DNA of 55,847 bases from Circinella minor. Lineage: Eukaryota > Mucoromycota > Mucoromycetes > Mucorales > Lichtheimiaceae. Location: assembly GCA_016758965.1 (NCBI GenBank), contig JAEPRB010000253.1, forward strand, positions 1-55,847, given 5' to 3'. Position numbers and translations under genes: made by a program. Positions 36,545 through 48,554 of the stretch are shown one piece after another (the stretch's first letter is position 1; each line of letters begins with the position of its first letter). A model generated the notes under the pieces. The model saw only the letters and a list, made by a program, of their open reading frames with translations. It made no database searches and was not told where the DNA came from.

Positions 36545-37378
36545 TTAAAATTGAATAGGTTGTTGCATGGACCAGCAAGCAGCATAATAAGAATCTGTAG
36601 TTGTTGGCATGGTAACAAAGTTATCAAATGGAATATATTGTGGTTGAGGTTGTTGTGAAGGAATCATTGAATAACCGCAAAAAAGTGTTGGGTCTTGTAC
36701 TTGAATTGGTGCAGGTTGATTACTGACAGGAGGAGATGGATAAAAGTTTTGTTGTTCGACATCACTGAAATAATCGTTTGATGCATAACCAAGTCGAATA
36801 GGTGAAGAAGTAGGTGATGGTAAGGTTAAATCAGGTGTAGTCATATAATCAAATTGTTGTTGTTTTTCTATTGATTCTTGTTGTTGTGTAGGAACAATAG
36901 GAACTTGTTGAATTTGTGGCTGGGGAGCAACAGTAGGAGCACTGGGAGCAGAAGATCGGAGTTCCATTAATCTTTTTTCGAGTTTAACAACCTGGCGTTC
37001 TAAATGTACCACCTGCAAACCAAGATCGTCATAAGCAGCTAAAAGCTCCTTTTCCTTTTCTGATAATCGGGTTGCATTTCGTGACTTGTCCATTTCAGCC
37101 TTGCTGCTTGCATAAGCGTGTTGTAAACTATCAAACATGACAGTAACTGTGGCGAATGCATCATATGTAAAAGTAATTTCGGATTCTAATCGAGCAATTT
37201 CACTTGAAGAAGAAGGTTGTTTCTTTGATAAAGAACCAATAGAACTTTGGCTTGAACGTGATGATGAAGATCCAGTTGAACCTGTACGTTTATGTACACG
37301 ACCAGATTTGACGCGTTGTGGTGATGCCCACTTGAAGGTCTTGCTGTTATTATTGGAGGATGTAATAGTGGAAGGCAT
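36545..37378 (-). CDS. Uncharacterised coiled-coil protein B (paralogue of gene A)
   Basis: Single exon, 277 aa, family not recognised. The basic N terminus (FKWASPQRVKSGRVHKR, then Ser-rich to about 60) precedes a helical region at about 59-145 with TVMFDSLQHAY, KEKELLAAYDDLG and LERQVVKLEKRL. The C-terminal half is disordered and rich in Pro, Gln and Ser. It is clearly related to the protein at 29112-29921: the central 70 residues align without gaps. The C-terminal halves have diverged, though both finish with a short Trp-containing piece (CWSMQQ and SWSFPD). The ATG at 37378 is the first in frame; codons further upstream lack an ATG. The two paralogues face each other with an eIF4E-like gene and a hydrolase between them. 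Confidence 0.82.
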   Translation of the reverse strand: MPSTITSSNNNSKTFKWASPQRVKSGRVHKRTGSTGSSSSRSSQSSIGSLSKKQPSSSSEIARLESEITFTYDAFATVTVMFDSLQHAYASSKAEMDKSRNATRLSEKEKELLAAYDDLGLQVVHLERQVVKLEKRLMELRSSAPSAPTVAPQPQIQQVPIVPTQQQESIEKQQQFDYMTTPDLTLPSPTSSPIRLGYASNDYFSDVEQQNFYPSPPVSNQPAPIQVQDPTLFCGYSMIPSQQPQPQYIPFDNFVTMPTTTDSYYAACWSMQQPIQF

Positions 37379-40300
37379 TTGGAAATGAAAAAAAAAATTG
37401 ATAAATGTGTGTGATGTGAAAAAAAAAAGTGTCAAAGTAAAGAAAAGTAGTGATAAAAAACGTGTGTGTGTGTGAAGTGAAGAAAAAAAAAAAGTGGGAA
37501 CGGACCAAAAAATGGGCAGTATATATATGTTTTAAAAAACCTAGTGTTGTAACACACAGGAGTAACAAAAAAAAGCGAGTTTCCTTTTGTGGATCGGTGA
37601 CGCTTTTCTTGTACTCCCATTAAACGCATGACCTAAATTTGGATTTTTAGTTACGTCGATATGCATTCCAAGAGATCTTCCACCCGTCTCCTCTCCTTTC
37701 TTAATCCCAAAATTGAAATCACCCTGCATATTAAAAATACATGCTTTTTTTTTTTTTGTAATACATTTTATGTATGGTGTTTTTTATTCCCACTTTTTAT
37801 TTTATTTTCTCCTTTTGTTTTTTATTCTATATACTTTAATGTTCCTTACTTTTTTTTTTTTTTTTTTTTAGTTACCCTTGTTACAAAAAAACAAACAAAC
37901 AAATAAAGACACGTTTCTGTGGTAGTGTTCCTTTTGTATTACCATGGAAACATGGCCGCATCTTTTTGTGTAATGTTACCTCTATAACCGGGACGCGTTC
38001 ACCGAATTGAACCGATAAATGTATTACCGGTTGTCCCGAGGTCTTTTTTTCATTGGTAAAAATAAATAAAAAAGTGTTTTCAACAAAAAAAAAAAAAAAA
38101 AGTATTTTTGTCCCTATGATTCTTTACCTGTGCAACCCATTGTGCAACACCCTTACATTTTCAGGTTATTTGTTGGGTTGTGCGCATTTTAGTTGATGTG
38201 GTTAAACTTATTACCAAAGAAAGTCAAAAATTGTCTATTTATAAATTTAACTTGCATTGGTTAAGGAAGAAAAAGATCACGCATTGTATCGGTTTTTTAC
38301 CTTTTTCATAAAATAAAACACAGGGTACTTGGAACAAAAGAAAAATTCATTTCCATTCACAGAGAAGAAGAGAAAAGGGAGTAAGAGAATTGTTTGGATC
38401 GATCGATCGAATTTTTTGTTTTGTTCTCTTTACTTCTTAGTCTCACACGTGGATTGCAGCAGGCTTCTGGACTCTTTTTTTTTTTGTCACCTTTGCATTT
38501 TTTTTAAAAAAAAAAATATAAAAAGGCTCTTCATTTTTTTTAACTTTCCCCAATTTTTTTTTCAATTTTTCTTTCTCTTGTTTCATTTTACTTTTTTTTT
38601 TTTTCTTTTTCTTTATTCTTTTCTTTTTCCTTATAAAGTATAACTGTGGCTAGTATTAAAGAATATTTCAAAGTACGAATTCGGAATACTTTTGATTACA
38701 AGTACGAATCGCGTTGTAGTTTAATTTCGCTTGGCATTCATATGAAAATTAAAACTTCTTGATGAAGTATAATAATAAGTAACTAAAAAAAAAAGTATAG
38801 CCGGTAAGTTACGAATAGGAAGAGAGGTGGAGGATGAATATATAGGCCAAGAGAAAAAGAAAAGTAAAGTAAACCAATCATTCGCATGCATAAGCGAAAA
38901 AAAAAAGTAAGTAAAATCCAAAAGACAAAAAAAACGGAAGAGACTTTTTTTGCAAGAAGGGTCACTATCCGAAAATAATTATGCATAATGACATCATAGC
39001 AACTACTTGAATTTACAATTATGTAAATTTTATGGAAACACAAACATATCGTCATAGTTGACAAAGTTGCACAATGATGTCATGGTTACCATAGACAGTA
39101 AAAAAAAACTGTCTTTTAAAAAACGTGGTAAATGTGTAATCTATGCCTATGGTGTCATAGCAATAAACATAACGGAATCAAACGCTTTGACCATCTTGTA
39201 AATTACTTGAATTTTAAAGTTTTTTTTTTTTTTTTTTTTGTTTCTCTCTCCCCTTTATTCTTTTTTGTAATACCGAACTTTTTGAAAAAATGTTACTTTA
39301 TTATGAATCAAAATAATGCAATACCGTTTTATTATATTCTTTTTACTGTTAAAAATAAGAGTAACACACAAACGCGTCCGTGCTTAATTACTTGTAGAGA
39401 AAAAAAAATAATATTATATAGAAAAAATAAAAAGTTTATATATGAACAACATCATAATTAATTATCATTATTTATTTTAATGAATTGTGTTTTAATGAAG
39501 CTTATATCAATCGCCAAAAAATAAATTTCTTGTTGATCTATATTTTTTTAAAGTTTGTAATGACGTAATGGTTAACTTTTTTAGAATTGATGAGCAATTG
39601 CTTATAAGGAAAAAGCGTGGACTGTGCTTTTGTTTTTTCTTTTGTAATTTTGAGAGCTTTTAATTGGTTCTGAGATTTGGTGCTACAATAAAACGGAAAT
39701 AATCTGCGCCTAAACAATTTTTTTTTTTTTCATCTATTACACTAGCCACAGATATCCTTTTTTTTTTTTTTCTTGGTTCGTGCATGAGTTTTTTTTTTTT
39801 TTTACTCAGTTGGTTTTAAGCTTGAATAATTGTATTTTCAACGAAGCGGGGAACAGAAAAAAAAAATAAACTACAAAAATACTCGCCACAATAAATATTA
39901 ATTTAGTTTAGATTAAAAACCTATTATTGGAAACATTGGTTTATTATTATACCCGGTATATTATTATTATTATTTTAAAAAAAGAATCCTTTATTTTTCT
40001 TTGATCTATCAATCAGTTTATTCATCATCGTGAATCATACATAGCTTTATCCTTGGCAAAAATAATAATAATGAAACTCCCCCATATACAACAAAAATAT
40101 ATTTATTTACGTACATGTGAGAATGATAATAAGAATAATAATAAATGGAATAGATCACGGATTTATTTTTCTTTTTATACATTTAATGCGGTCTTTTTTT
40201 TTGGGGAGGGAGCTGGGAAGAAACTCGAGATATAAGGCTGCCAAGAAAAAGTGTTTTTTTTTTAAAAAAAAAACAGATATTCTTCATATGTATAACGATA

Positions 40301-41980
40301 TTATGACTTTTTTTCAAATCATACAAGTGATATATCATTGGTATACTTGTTCTTGTATGTAACATGTTCTATAATTTATCTTATAATATAATTGTACCTA
40401 GATTATCCCGTAAACCGGATAAAAACTATCGAGATCAAATGAAATTCCGAAAAATATCACACTTTGTACTATAACATCCAACTCTTCCATCATCTAAAAG
40501 ACAGAGTTGAATAGTAGCCCTATTTTCCCTTGACTGGTGGTGTATCACAACCCTAATAAATATTATTTGTCATTAAATATTTGTAGTTTTTAAAACTTTT
40601 CAGAAATTCGATCAAAGTCTTCTTGAAAACGATGATTTTTAGTCTTTTAGTATCTTCCATAAATATGTATTTATATAGCGAGACAGGGTACCAAGACAAC
40701 TAAGAATTAGCAAAAAGCAAAACTTAAATTTTGCGCCCAAAAATAACCAAATCTAAAAAATACGTATTAAAATAGGTATACATCATTCGTATAGACTTGG
40801 TTTTTCTACAAGTTCTTAAAATAAATAAAATCGATAGTAAACGGTCACCAAGTAATTACTATCTTTTCTTTCACTATATCTTAACATGATTAAACATCAT
40901 TAAACTTTTTGATATACTTTCTATCCTGGTATAGTGGAATGTTACTTTTATAAAAAAAAGTAATATGACTATGATCTATATTATTTGAATCAGTAAAGGG
41001 GTTTTTTTTATTGACACACCGAGTATGTAATGTAGTAAAATATTGAATTTTGAAAGCATATGAACTTTATACTTATTGTTCTCTAGCACTTGACCATCTA
41101 ATGCATTTATATTCAATATGCGCACCAGGAAATAAAATACTAATTGTTTTTTTTTATAAATAAGATTGTGTTATTCTAATGAAATAATGATCATTTTCTA
41201 CAATTAAATTTTTCTCATGAAAAGAGCTTGGAAAATGAATCTATTCGATCATCATCCATTTTCTGCTGTCATATAAATGAGTTGATAATTATGTCACTTG
41301 AAAGTGAAGCATATATTATTATTTTATTACAAATTGAACTTTTCTGATCATAAGTACGGTAATTGTATTTTTTTGTTGTTGCTATTTTTTTCAATACCTA
41401 TAAATCACTAAAGCTATTGATAATTTGATAGTTCCCAGTACATACTCTTCATTTACTTGATCCAGATTGCTAGAGAAAGAAATTTCCAATTCTACTAAGC
41501 GAACCTTGACTTGGCTTGAATGGTAATATTTTATTACTGTTTTTGTATATAGTGTTGTCTCGTAGGTGGTAGCATACTTTAATATAAGTAGGAATATACT
41601 AAAACGAATATATTGAACAAATTAATTTTAATGTGTAAAATATAAGACGGTGTATTAAATAATCCTGTTTTATATATTTCTATATTCAAAACAATAAAAA
41701 AAAAATAAAGTAATTACGCTGTTGCCAAAGTAAAAAGTATAAAGAAAATGGGGGGTTTTTTTTATAATTGACCATATATAAAAATAACCTATCTATGTGT
41801 ATGTTCTTCTTCTTAAAGTAAAATACTCATTTGTAAAATTAATGAATTGGACTTTGAAAAGGTTGTTGTCCCTTAAGAAAATTATTTCTACACTCAACTG
41901 TTTCGTTGGTTTCAGTTACTCCAGCTCTTTTATTATTATTATCCAATAAACAAAAACAAAAACAAAATTAGCTATAAACG
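37379..41980. other. 4.6-kb gene-poor interval
   Basis: Upstream DNA of gene B and of COX23, otherwise no recognisable gene. Long T-rich blocks (37840-37870, 38560-38630, 39221-39238) create short Phe/Leu-rich frames that are not credible genes. Near 40440-41560 the composition is more balanced, but every frame is stopped often. TACGTA occurs near 40108 and 40762. Confidence 0.4.
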
Positions 41981-42357
41981 ATGCCATTAACTAAACCACC
42001 ACCACCACCTCCAAAACCTACTTTTGATGAATTCTCTACTCCAAGTGATTTCAATGACAAGTTTAAACAAAAAGAAACAACTAAATATATGAATCCTTGT
42101 GCATCGGAAGAAAAACAAAGCATGAAGTGCCTGGATAAAAATAATTATGACAAGAGCAAATGTGATTATTATTTTCTTCAATATCGAGAATGTAAAAAGA
42201 AATGGGTAAAGTGTTTATTTTTTAATTACTATTCTTTTTTTTTTTTTTTTTAAAAAAAAAAAGATTTCTGTTTAATTAATTATGCAATGTGTGTTATTTT
42301 CTTTTTATAAAATAGTTAGAGGAGCGTCGTCAATTACGTAGAGCAGGTCAATTATAA
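41981..42357 (+). CDS. COX23: Cox23/CHCHD7-like twin CX9C mitochondrial protein
   Basis: Intermembrane-space protein needed for cytochrome oxidase assembly in yeast, with a role in copper handling. Two exons (41981-42205, 42316-42357) with a 110-bp intron give 88 aa. After a Pro-rich N terminus, two CX9C motifs are visible: CASEEKQSMKC and CDYYFLQYREC, the classic coiled-coil helix-coiled-coil helix fold oxidised by Mia40. The text YMNPCASEEKQSMKCL...YREC KKKW followed by LEERR is typical of Cox23. No N-terminal presequence is expected for this import route, and none is seen. The intron falls right after KKKW. The start is the first ATG after a CAAAAACAAAAAC leader. Confidence 0.92.
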
Positions 42358-43005
42358 TAACAGAAATAAAACTAATAAAATCAAATTAGTGGGGGTTTTT
42401 TTTCAGAAAGAAAATTATTATTATTATGATAAAGGAAAAAAAAAAGATGAAAAGGAACAATTTATATTGTTTTTGTACTTTATATATATATATATATACA
42501 ATGAAGGGGGAGGGGACTTGTAATTATTAAGCATAAAGTGTGGTCTCTACATATGCAATTACAAATGTCATGTTTTATATCACTGTTATTCTATAAACTC
42601 TAGCACAATTGATATAACCTATATATAATTTCTAATCAAGTTTTTTATTAAAAATATTTAAATATTCAAGTATACATTTAAGTATGATTTGATTGAAAGT
42701 TATTAATGCATCCATTATACCAGCAATAATCCAATAACAAAAATAAAAAATAAATAAAAAATATATCGGATATGGATATCTGAAATATGAAATATGATTG
42801 GCTAATAATACCAAAGAAGCCCGCAGTTTGGTGGTCGACAAAATTAGTGGAGCATTGGAAGTAAGGAACAGCCTCTTTTTGCCATATCGCGTACGTAATA
42901 ATATAATCCATTATGGATGAAAATGAATCCATCTATCCATCCATCCGATATCGAAAAATAAAATGAATACTGACTCTCTATTCTTTTCTTGTTATATCAA
43001 ACAGC
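42358..43005. other. Intergenic between COX23 and the P1 gene
   Basis: Contains (TA)n near 42481-42497 and, just before 43006, ATCCATCTATCCATCCATCC, a short ATCC-type repeat. It should carry the strong P1 promoter. No gene is seen. Confidence 0.4.
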
Positions 43006-43580
43006 ATGTCTTCGGATCTTGCCATCGTCTACGCTGCTCTCATCCTTAAGGATGATAACGTTGAAGTCACCGTAAGAATCAAAATTCTTATAATAATTAA
43101 ATTTCATGCCCATTGACTATTTTTTTTTCCACACATAACTTTTTTTTTAAATACAACTTTCGAAAACATATATAAATATGCAAACAAGTCAATTAAAATG
43201 TTTAATTTATTTATTTAATTAGGCTGACAAGCTTCAAACTCTTACCAAGGAAGCCGGTTTGACCGAAATTGAACCTATCTGGTTCTCTCTCTACGCCAAG
43301 GCTCTTGAAGGTCAAGACCTTAAGGAACTTATCTTCAACATTGGTGCCGGTGGTGCTGCTGCTGGTGCCGCTACTGGTGGTGCTGCCGCTGGTGGTGCTG
43401 CTGAAGAAGCTGCCGCTGAAGAAGCTAAGGAAGAAGAAAAGGAAGAATCTGACGACGACATGGGCTTCGGTAAGTTTTTATTATACATATGAACCAACAA
43501 TTGAAGTTGTATAAATATATATATTTTACTCAAACTGTTTTTTTTTTTAAAAAAATTTAATAATAGGTCTTTTCGACTAA
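43006..43580 (+). CDS. RPP1: 60S acidic ribosomal protein P1
   Basis: Ribosomal stalk protein that pairs with P2 and binds elongation factors. Three exons (43006-43071, 43223-43469, 43567-43580) give 108 aa. The N-terminal helical domain ([20 protein letters not shown]... LTKEAG...[13 protein letters not shown]) is of P1 rather than P2 type. It is followed by an Ala/Gly hinge, an acidic Glu/Ala stretch and the universal end [11 protein letters not shown]. The last exon codes only for the final residues LFD after a split Gly codon. The coding strand uses C-ending codons heavily (GCC, ATC, GTC, CTC, TTC, AAG), unlike its neighbours, as expected for a very highly expressed gene. Confidence 0.96.
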
Positions 43581-44173
43581 ACTTTCTAGTCATAATTATT
43601 TTTACGACTAAAAAAAAAAATACAACCTTTTTTTTTTTCTGCGAAAGCACACCCAACACCGAACTTATCGACTTGTTTTATTTTGTTTTTGTTTTGTTGT
43701 AAAAAAAAAAAAGTGAAGAAAGGGAGGGGGGAAGGGTAGAAGGATATTGAAGCGTAAATGGAGGTTAAATTATATTGTTATAATAACTGGATCGTGGTAC
43801 TGCTGTTTTCTTTTTCACATAATTATTTGGAAAAGAAGTGGTTTTCGATAAGTATTTTTAAAAGGGTAATAGTAACAAGAATCGAGAATTCTTATGCTAC
43901 CTTACCTAGAAATTAGTCTTGCAGTTAAATATATGTCAAAAGAGGGATATTATGTGTTTATCTCTTTGTTACAAGTACATTTGTATAACCTTGCCCCTCA
44001 TGTAATGGATGGCACCATGAAATAATTTTGAAACGAGAAACAAGTCTATTCACTCTGTAAAAAATAATCAATATAAGCAATTAATGTTATGCTAACTGTT
44101 GCACTACTTTTATTTGTCATATTTGTTTTTTTTTTAATGATTGGTCTTTTCTTTTCTGGGTGATTCAGTGGGT
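43581..44173. other. Convergent intergenic region, P1 / protease 1
   Basis: 3' UTRs of both genes; A/T runs and a GGGAGGGGGGAAGGG patch near 43721-43735. No gene is seen. Confidence 0.4.
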
Positions 44174-46079
44174 TTATGAAAACAAGTGAACAGTAAGGGT
44201 CAAAAATAGATAGATCAGCAAATTTAAACATTTGTTACTAGTGAAATGAAATATTCTTTTTGTTGATGAGGATCCGTCCTGCGGTTTCTGATATTCATTA
44301 TTATTATTTGGGTTCAATGGTGTTGTTGAAGAGAGTGGTCCCTGTGGAGATGAAGAAGAAGGAGAAGTGTCACGATAAACAACACCTGATGAATTCACTG
44401 CTGCAGCAAATCCAATTTGATTTTTTTCCATATCAAAAACTAAATACATGGATCGTAATATTGAATCACCCACTAATATCATTCCAGAAGAACTAAGAGA
44501 GGCTGTACCATCGCCTGCCCAAGGTGCTATACCAAACATACAAATTTCGGCATTATCAAGAGAATTTGAATCTAATGGTATAATCAGGTCACGCATAGAA
44601 AGACTGACGCGTAATGTTTGATATTGTTGATCTTGATCTTGTTGTGTTGATGTTGATGCTGTTGTGCTATTATCAAGAGGATGATTAGGATATGGAGGAG
44701 CAAATCCTAACTCTAACCGTTGCGATATTGATTGTACTGCACAATTAATAATAAATGCATTTGATGTGGCATCCAATATAACATTTTCTTGACCTGCCAT
44801 AGTAAGAACAATATGTTCAGCTAAGGCTTGTTCCATATAAGTAAGTGTAGTACCCGTATCAATAATAATGCCACGCGGGTGTTCGTCTGATGTAAAAGAT
44901 ACATCCAATACAATATTACTGTCACTATCATTATTATTTCGCTGTACGGTGTCGTCGTCGGTGTCATTGGTATTATCGATAATGTTACTATTTCGACTAC
45001 TATTATTCATCATGGTTGACAAAGATGACAGGACACGAACAGATTGTCCATAGACCATCCAATAAGCATATATACTAGAATCTTCTTCTTGATTTTTACT
45101 ATTAGCCAAACGGGCTACGGGTGTATATAATAGTTCTCCTTTATATTTTGTTGAATCAATCCCACCAAACATGATTTCACCTGACCAACCATGGTCATAC
45201 ATGGAATTCATAAAAATAGAAAATACAGGTTGATCTATCAATCCTTGTTCTGCCAAATTAAATACAAATGGATTATATGATTCATCAAAAGATGTTAATT
45301 TTGGATAACCAATACCCAAAATACCATTGGCTGCTAAATAATTTGTATCATCATTTGAATCATTGTCAGTCGTATGTTCATTCGGCATTAAAATGACATT
45401 TTTGGTAGAGTTAGCAAGACCGAATTGTTGATTTTTGACACGAGCACCACCAATTTCGACAGTATCGATTGCATAACACCCTGTTGCACTACCTGTTCCG
45501 TAAACAATATTAAATTGATGACAATAATGTTTATTACTGTTATTATTCATTGTCATCGTTGTAGTAGTGATATTATTAAATGAGGTTGACATAGTTTGAT
45601 CGAATCGTGCATAAGGACATTCAAGTTGTAGACAATGTGCTGAAGGTACCCATAAATCAGCACTACGTATTTAATTTATAAATTAGTACATATTAGAAAA
45701 TAGGATATTTATATACTTATGAAATGTATTATAATGTTTATTACTTTTACCTTCCAGTATCGAGAGCAACTGTAAAAGATTGAGGTGGTGTACCAATACT
45801 AACTGAAACTAAATATTCTGATCCAGCATCATTATAAAGATTTGCTGTTTGTAAAGCATGCTGTTGTCGTTTAAAAAGCTGTGGTGATCTCTGTTGTCTT
45901 AAATGTTGTTGTTTTCTATGTATTGAAAGTTGAATTGTTTTTGATGATTGTTTTGTACTAGTATTTGCTATTTCTATTGCTTTAATACATGAATCAAAAG
46001 AAAATAATTGTAATAATAAAAGATAACTAATAATTGACATTATATTAAATGAATAATAATATTTTTTATAATACCACAT
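44174..46079 (-). CDS. Pepsin-type aspartic protease 1, secreted, possibly GPI-anchored
   Basis: Family A1 endopeptidase. Two exons (46079-45751 and 45662-44174) give 605 aa counted from the first ATG. A second ATG 13 codons later (46040) begins a cleaner signal peptide (MSIISYLLLLQL), so the true start may be there. A basic propeptide with LFKRQQH precedes the mature core. Catalytic aspartates: VALDTG|SADLWVPS (D107, split by the intron) and IIIDTGTTLTY (D378). Other landmarks are YGTGSATG (flap), NGILGIGYPKLT, FSIFMN...GWSGEIMFGG and ILVGDSILRSMYLVFD. It has long Asn/Asp/Ser insertions around 300-370, and ends in a Ser/Pro-rich stem plus a hydrophobic terminus, which suggests a yapsin-like surface protease. 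The upstream neighbour is a tandem paralogue with the same intron position. Confidence 0.88.
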
Positions 46080-46918
46080 TCTTTACTTTTTCCGTATTTC
46101 TTTTTTTTCCCCCCAAAAAAAATAAGATGAAGAAGAAAAAGAAACAATCAATAGTTAAGGCTTTTTTTTTTCTTCATCTTCCCCAAAAACCATATAATAG
46201 ATTGGATAGATAGAAAGAGATCGATACTATGTCATTATTTATTTTTTGATTAAAAGAATATGATTTTATGTACCATTTATTACGTACAAGTAATAGTTAT
46301 GAATTTTTCTTTTCATGTAACATAAATAAAAAGGAGTAAAATTATTTCATCTTTGTTGATTATTTGTTATGATTAATACTATTCAATCAAGTTTGTTTAT
46401 TTCATCAAGAATTAATTTTTATCATATAGGTATTAGAATTCTTTTTTTGATCGTTAAACCTAAATAACAAAAAGGTTATGTATGTAACTATTATCATAGT
46501 GAGAAAACTACTGATTTATTATTAAAAGTGACCTGATCTCAGTCTACGTATTTTATCCAAAAAAGAATATCTTTTTTTCAAATATGAAATTCTGTTTGAT
46601 ATTGTTCTTTATTATATAAAAATACTCTCACATTATGAAGGTTGTTTTTATACATATATTTGTAATTCGTGCTGGTAAGAAAGATGTATATATGATTTAT
46701 AGGATGAGAAGGAAAGAAAAAATATAGTGTAGAAAGTTTATCATGTTGTACAACAAAGACATAAGAAACTATATTATATATGGGATTGTTATTGAACGTG
46801 TAAAGTGAATGAATGAATGAATGAATGATAACATGTGAAAAAAGGAAGGAGAATTGAGTGATATACAGTGACAAAAGGAGGAGAGACAGAAAGGAAAGGT
46901 ATATATATATATATATTT
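46080..46918. other. Intergenic between the two proteases
   Basis: AT-rich; promoter of protease 1 and 3' UTR of protease 2. A GAATGAATGAATGAATGAATG tetranucleotide repeat sits near 46807-46828. No gene is seen. Confidence 0.4.
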
Positions 46919-48554
46919 TTACAAAGTAGATACTAACATACTAATGACAGTAACTAAAAGAGTTACTATCATAGGGACTGAATCTATTGGTGACGTAATG
47001 GATGAAGAAGATGAAGGTGAACCTACACCATTAACACTACCAGGAACATTATTTGCTGCAGCAAAACCAATTCTATTCTCACCCATATCAAAGACCAAGT
47101 AAGCACTACGAAGTACTGAGTCACCAATTAAATACATGCCATTACTACTACCAACAGGAGCAATACCAAGAATACAATTGGTAGCTGTTTCAACTGTAGG
47201 TCCATCATAAGGAATTAAAAGTTCAGATACAGGTACAGATAATGTTACTGGATTATCACTTGACTTTTCAGATGTAGACATTTGCAATTGAAAACTAGCT
47301 GATGTATCTGCAGCAGCACAAGAAGCCGTAAATACTTGAGATTGACTATCCAATTGATAATTGCCTTTACCTAATAATCCTTCAGCTACTTGAACAGCCA
47401 CATCATCAGGTAAATAAGTCAATGTTGTACCAGTATCAATAATAAAAGGAACCACATTTTTAAATGTCATATTATTGACAGAAGAAGATTGAGAGTTTCC
47501 AATAGCGATGCCTTGACCATAAACCATCCAATAATAATAAGCATCACTTGAACTACCCAAAACAGATTCCAATGGATTTTTTGATGTTTGTAATTGGGCT
47601 ACAGGTAAATATGCAATTTCACCAGTATATTTTGAATTATCTGTACCACCAAAGATAACTTCACCCACCCAACCTTGTTCATCTGGATTATTCATATAAA
47701 CTGAAAAAATGGGTTGTTGAATTAATTTTTGGTCCATTAAATTGAAAACAAATGGATTATAAGCAGGTTCGCCTTGACTAGAAGCTGCAGTCAATTTTGG
47801 ATAACCAAGACCTAAAATACCGTTTCCAACAGGTCCGTCATTGCCACTTGATTGTGTTGTTGAATTGTCAGTTGTAACATCAGTTCCACTTCCACCCAAA
47901 GTGGTTGGATTAGTAAGAATATCAGCTGTTGTAGATGCTAATCCAAATTGTTGGTTTTGAACAGATACACCGGCAACACTTACAGTGTCTTTAACATAAG
48001 TACCATTGACGGAACCAATACCATAAACAATACCAAAAGGTTCTGTTGATGAATTATAACTTGATGATTTTGTTGCATCAAATCGAGTATATGGACATTG
48101 ACTTGTTGGACAATCTGTTGAAGGAACCCATAAATCGGCACTAAAAAAAAAAAAAAAAAGGTAGGTAACGTGCCGTTATGTTTATAATTAGTAGCAAATA
48201 AAAAAGGGAAATAATTTTTGAAGGGTTTTAAAAATTAATTAGGAAGGTAATTAATAAATTGTTATTTTACCTTCCAGTATCCAATGTTACAGTAAAATTT
48301 TGTAATGGAGTACCAATACCAACATCTACAAGATATTGGGAACCACCATCATTATAAAGAGTAGTTTTAAATGGCTCACGTTTTTCAATACTTCGTTTTC
48401 GTTGAGCTGTTATTACATCCAAATTTCTTGCTGATTTTTTTAATGGTAATCGAATAACCGAAGAAGAAGTATCTTTTGAAATACTAGCACCATAAACGAA
48501 TGGTGTAGTTATTGTTGATATTAATAATAATGCTGTTGATACTGTAATGTGCAT
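46919..48554 (-). pseudogene. Pepsin-type aspartic protease 2 with an apparent 1-bp frameshift
   Basis: Tandem paralogue of protease 1. Exon 1 (48554-48271) holds a good signal peptide (MHITVSTALLLISTITT...), a basic propeptide ending KREP, and the first active site TLDTG (D92). Exon 2 (48141-46919) resumes with SADLWVPS. Just after this the sequence has CCTTCCAAC where CCTTCAAC would keep the frame: one extra base at 48120-48121. Read as written, a stop soon follows. In the shifted frame the rest is intact: TDCPTSQCPYTRFD, YGIGSVNG, LGLGYPKLT, second active site FIIDTGTTLTYL (Asp codon at 47437), YLIGDSVLRSAYLVFD, and a Ser-rich stem with a hydrophobic end like a GPI signal. Because everything downstream is well kept, this is either a very recent null allele or a sequencing error. 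No alternative splice restores both blocks. Confidence 0.8.

Noticed and set aside
36199..36627. 142-codon Phe/Leu-rich minus-strand frame overlapping the end of gene B
   Set aside because: It is the antisense or shifted reading of A-runs in the 3' UTR and overlaps a supported gene in another frame.
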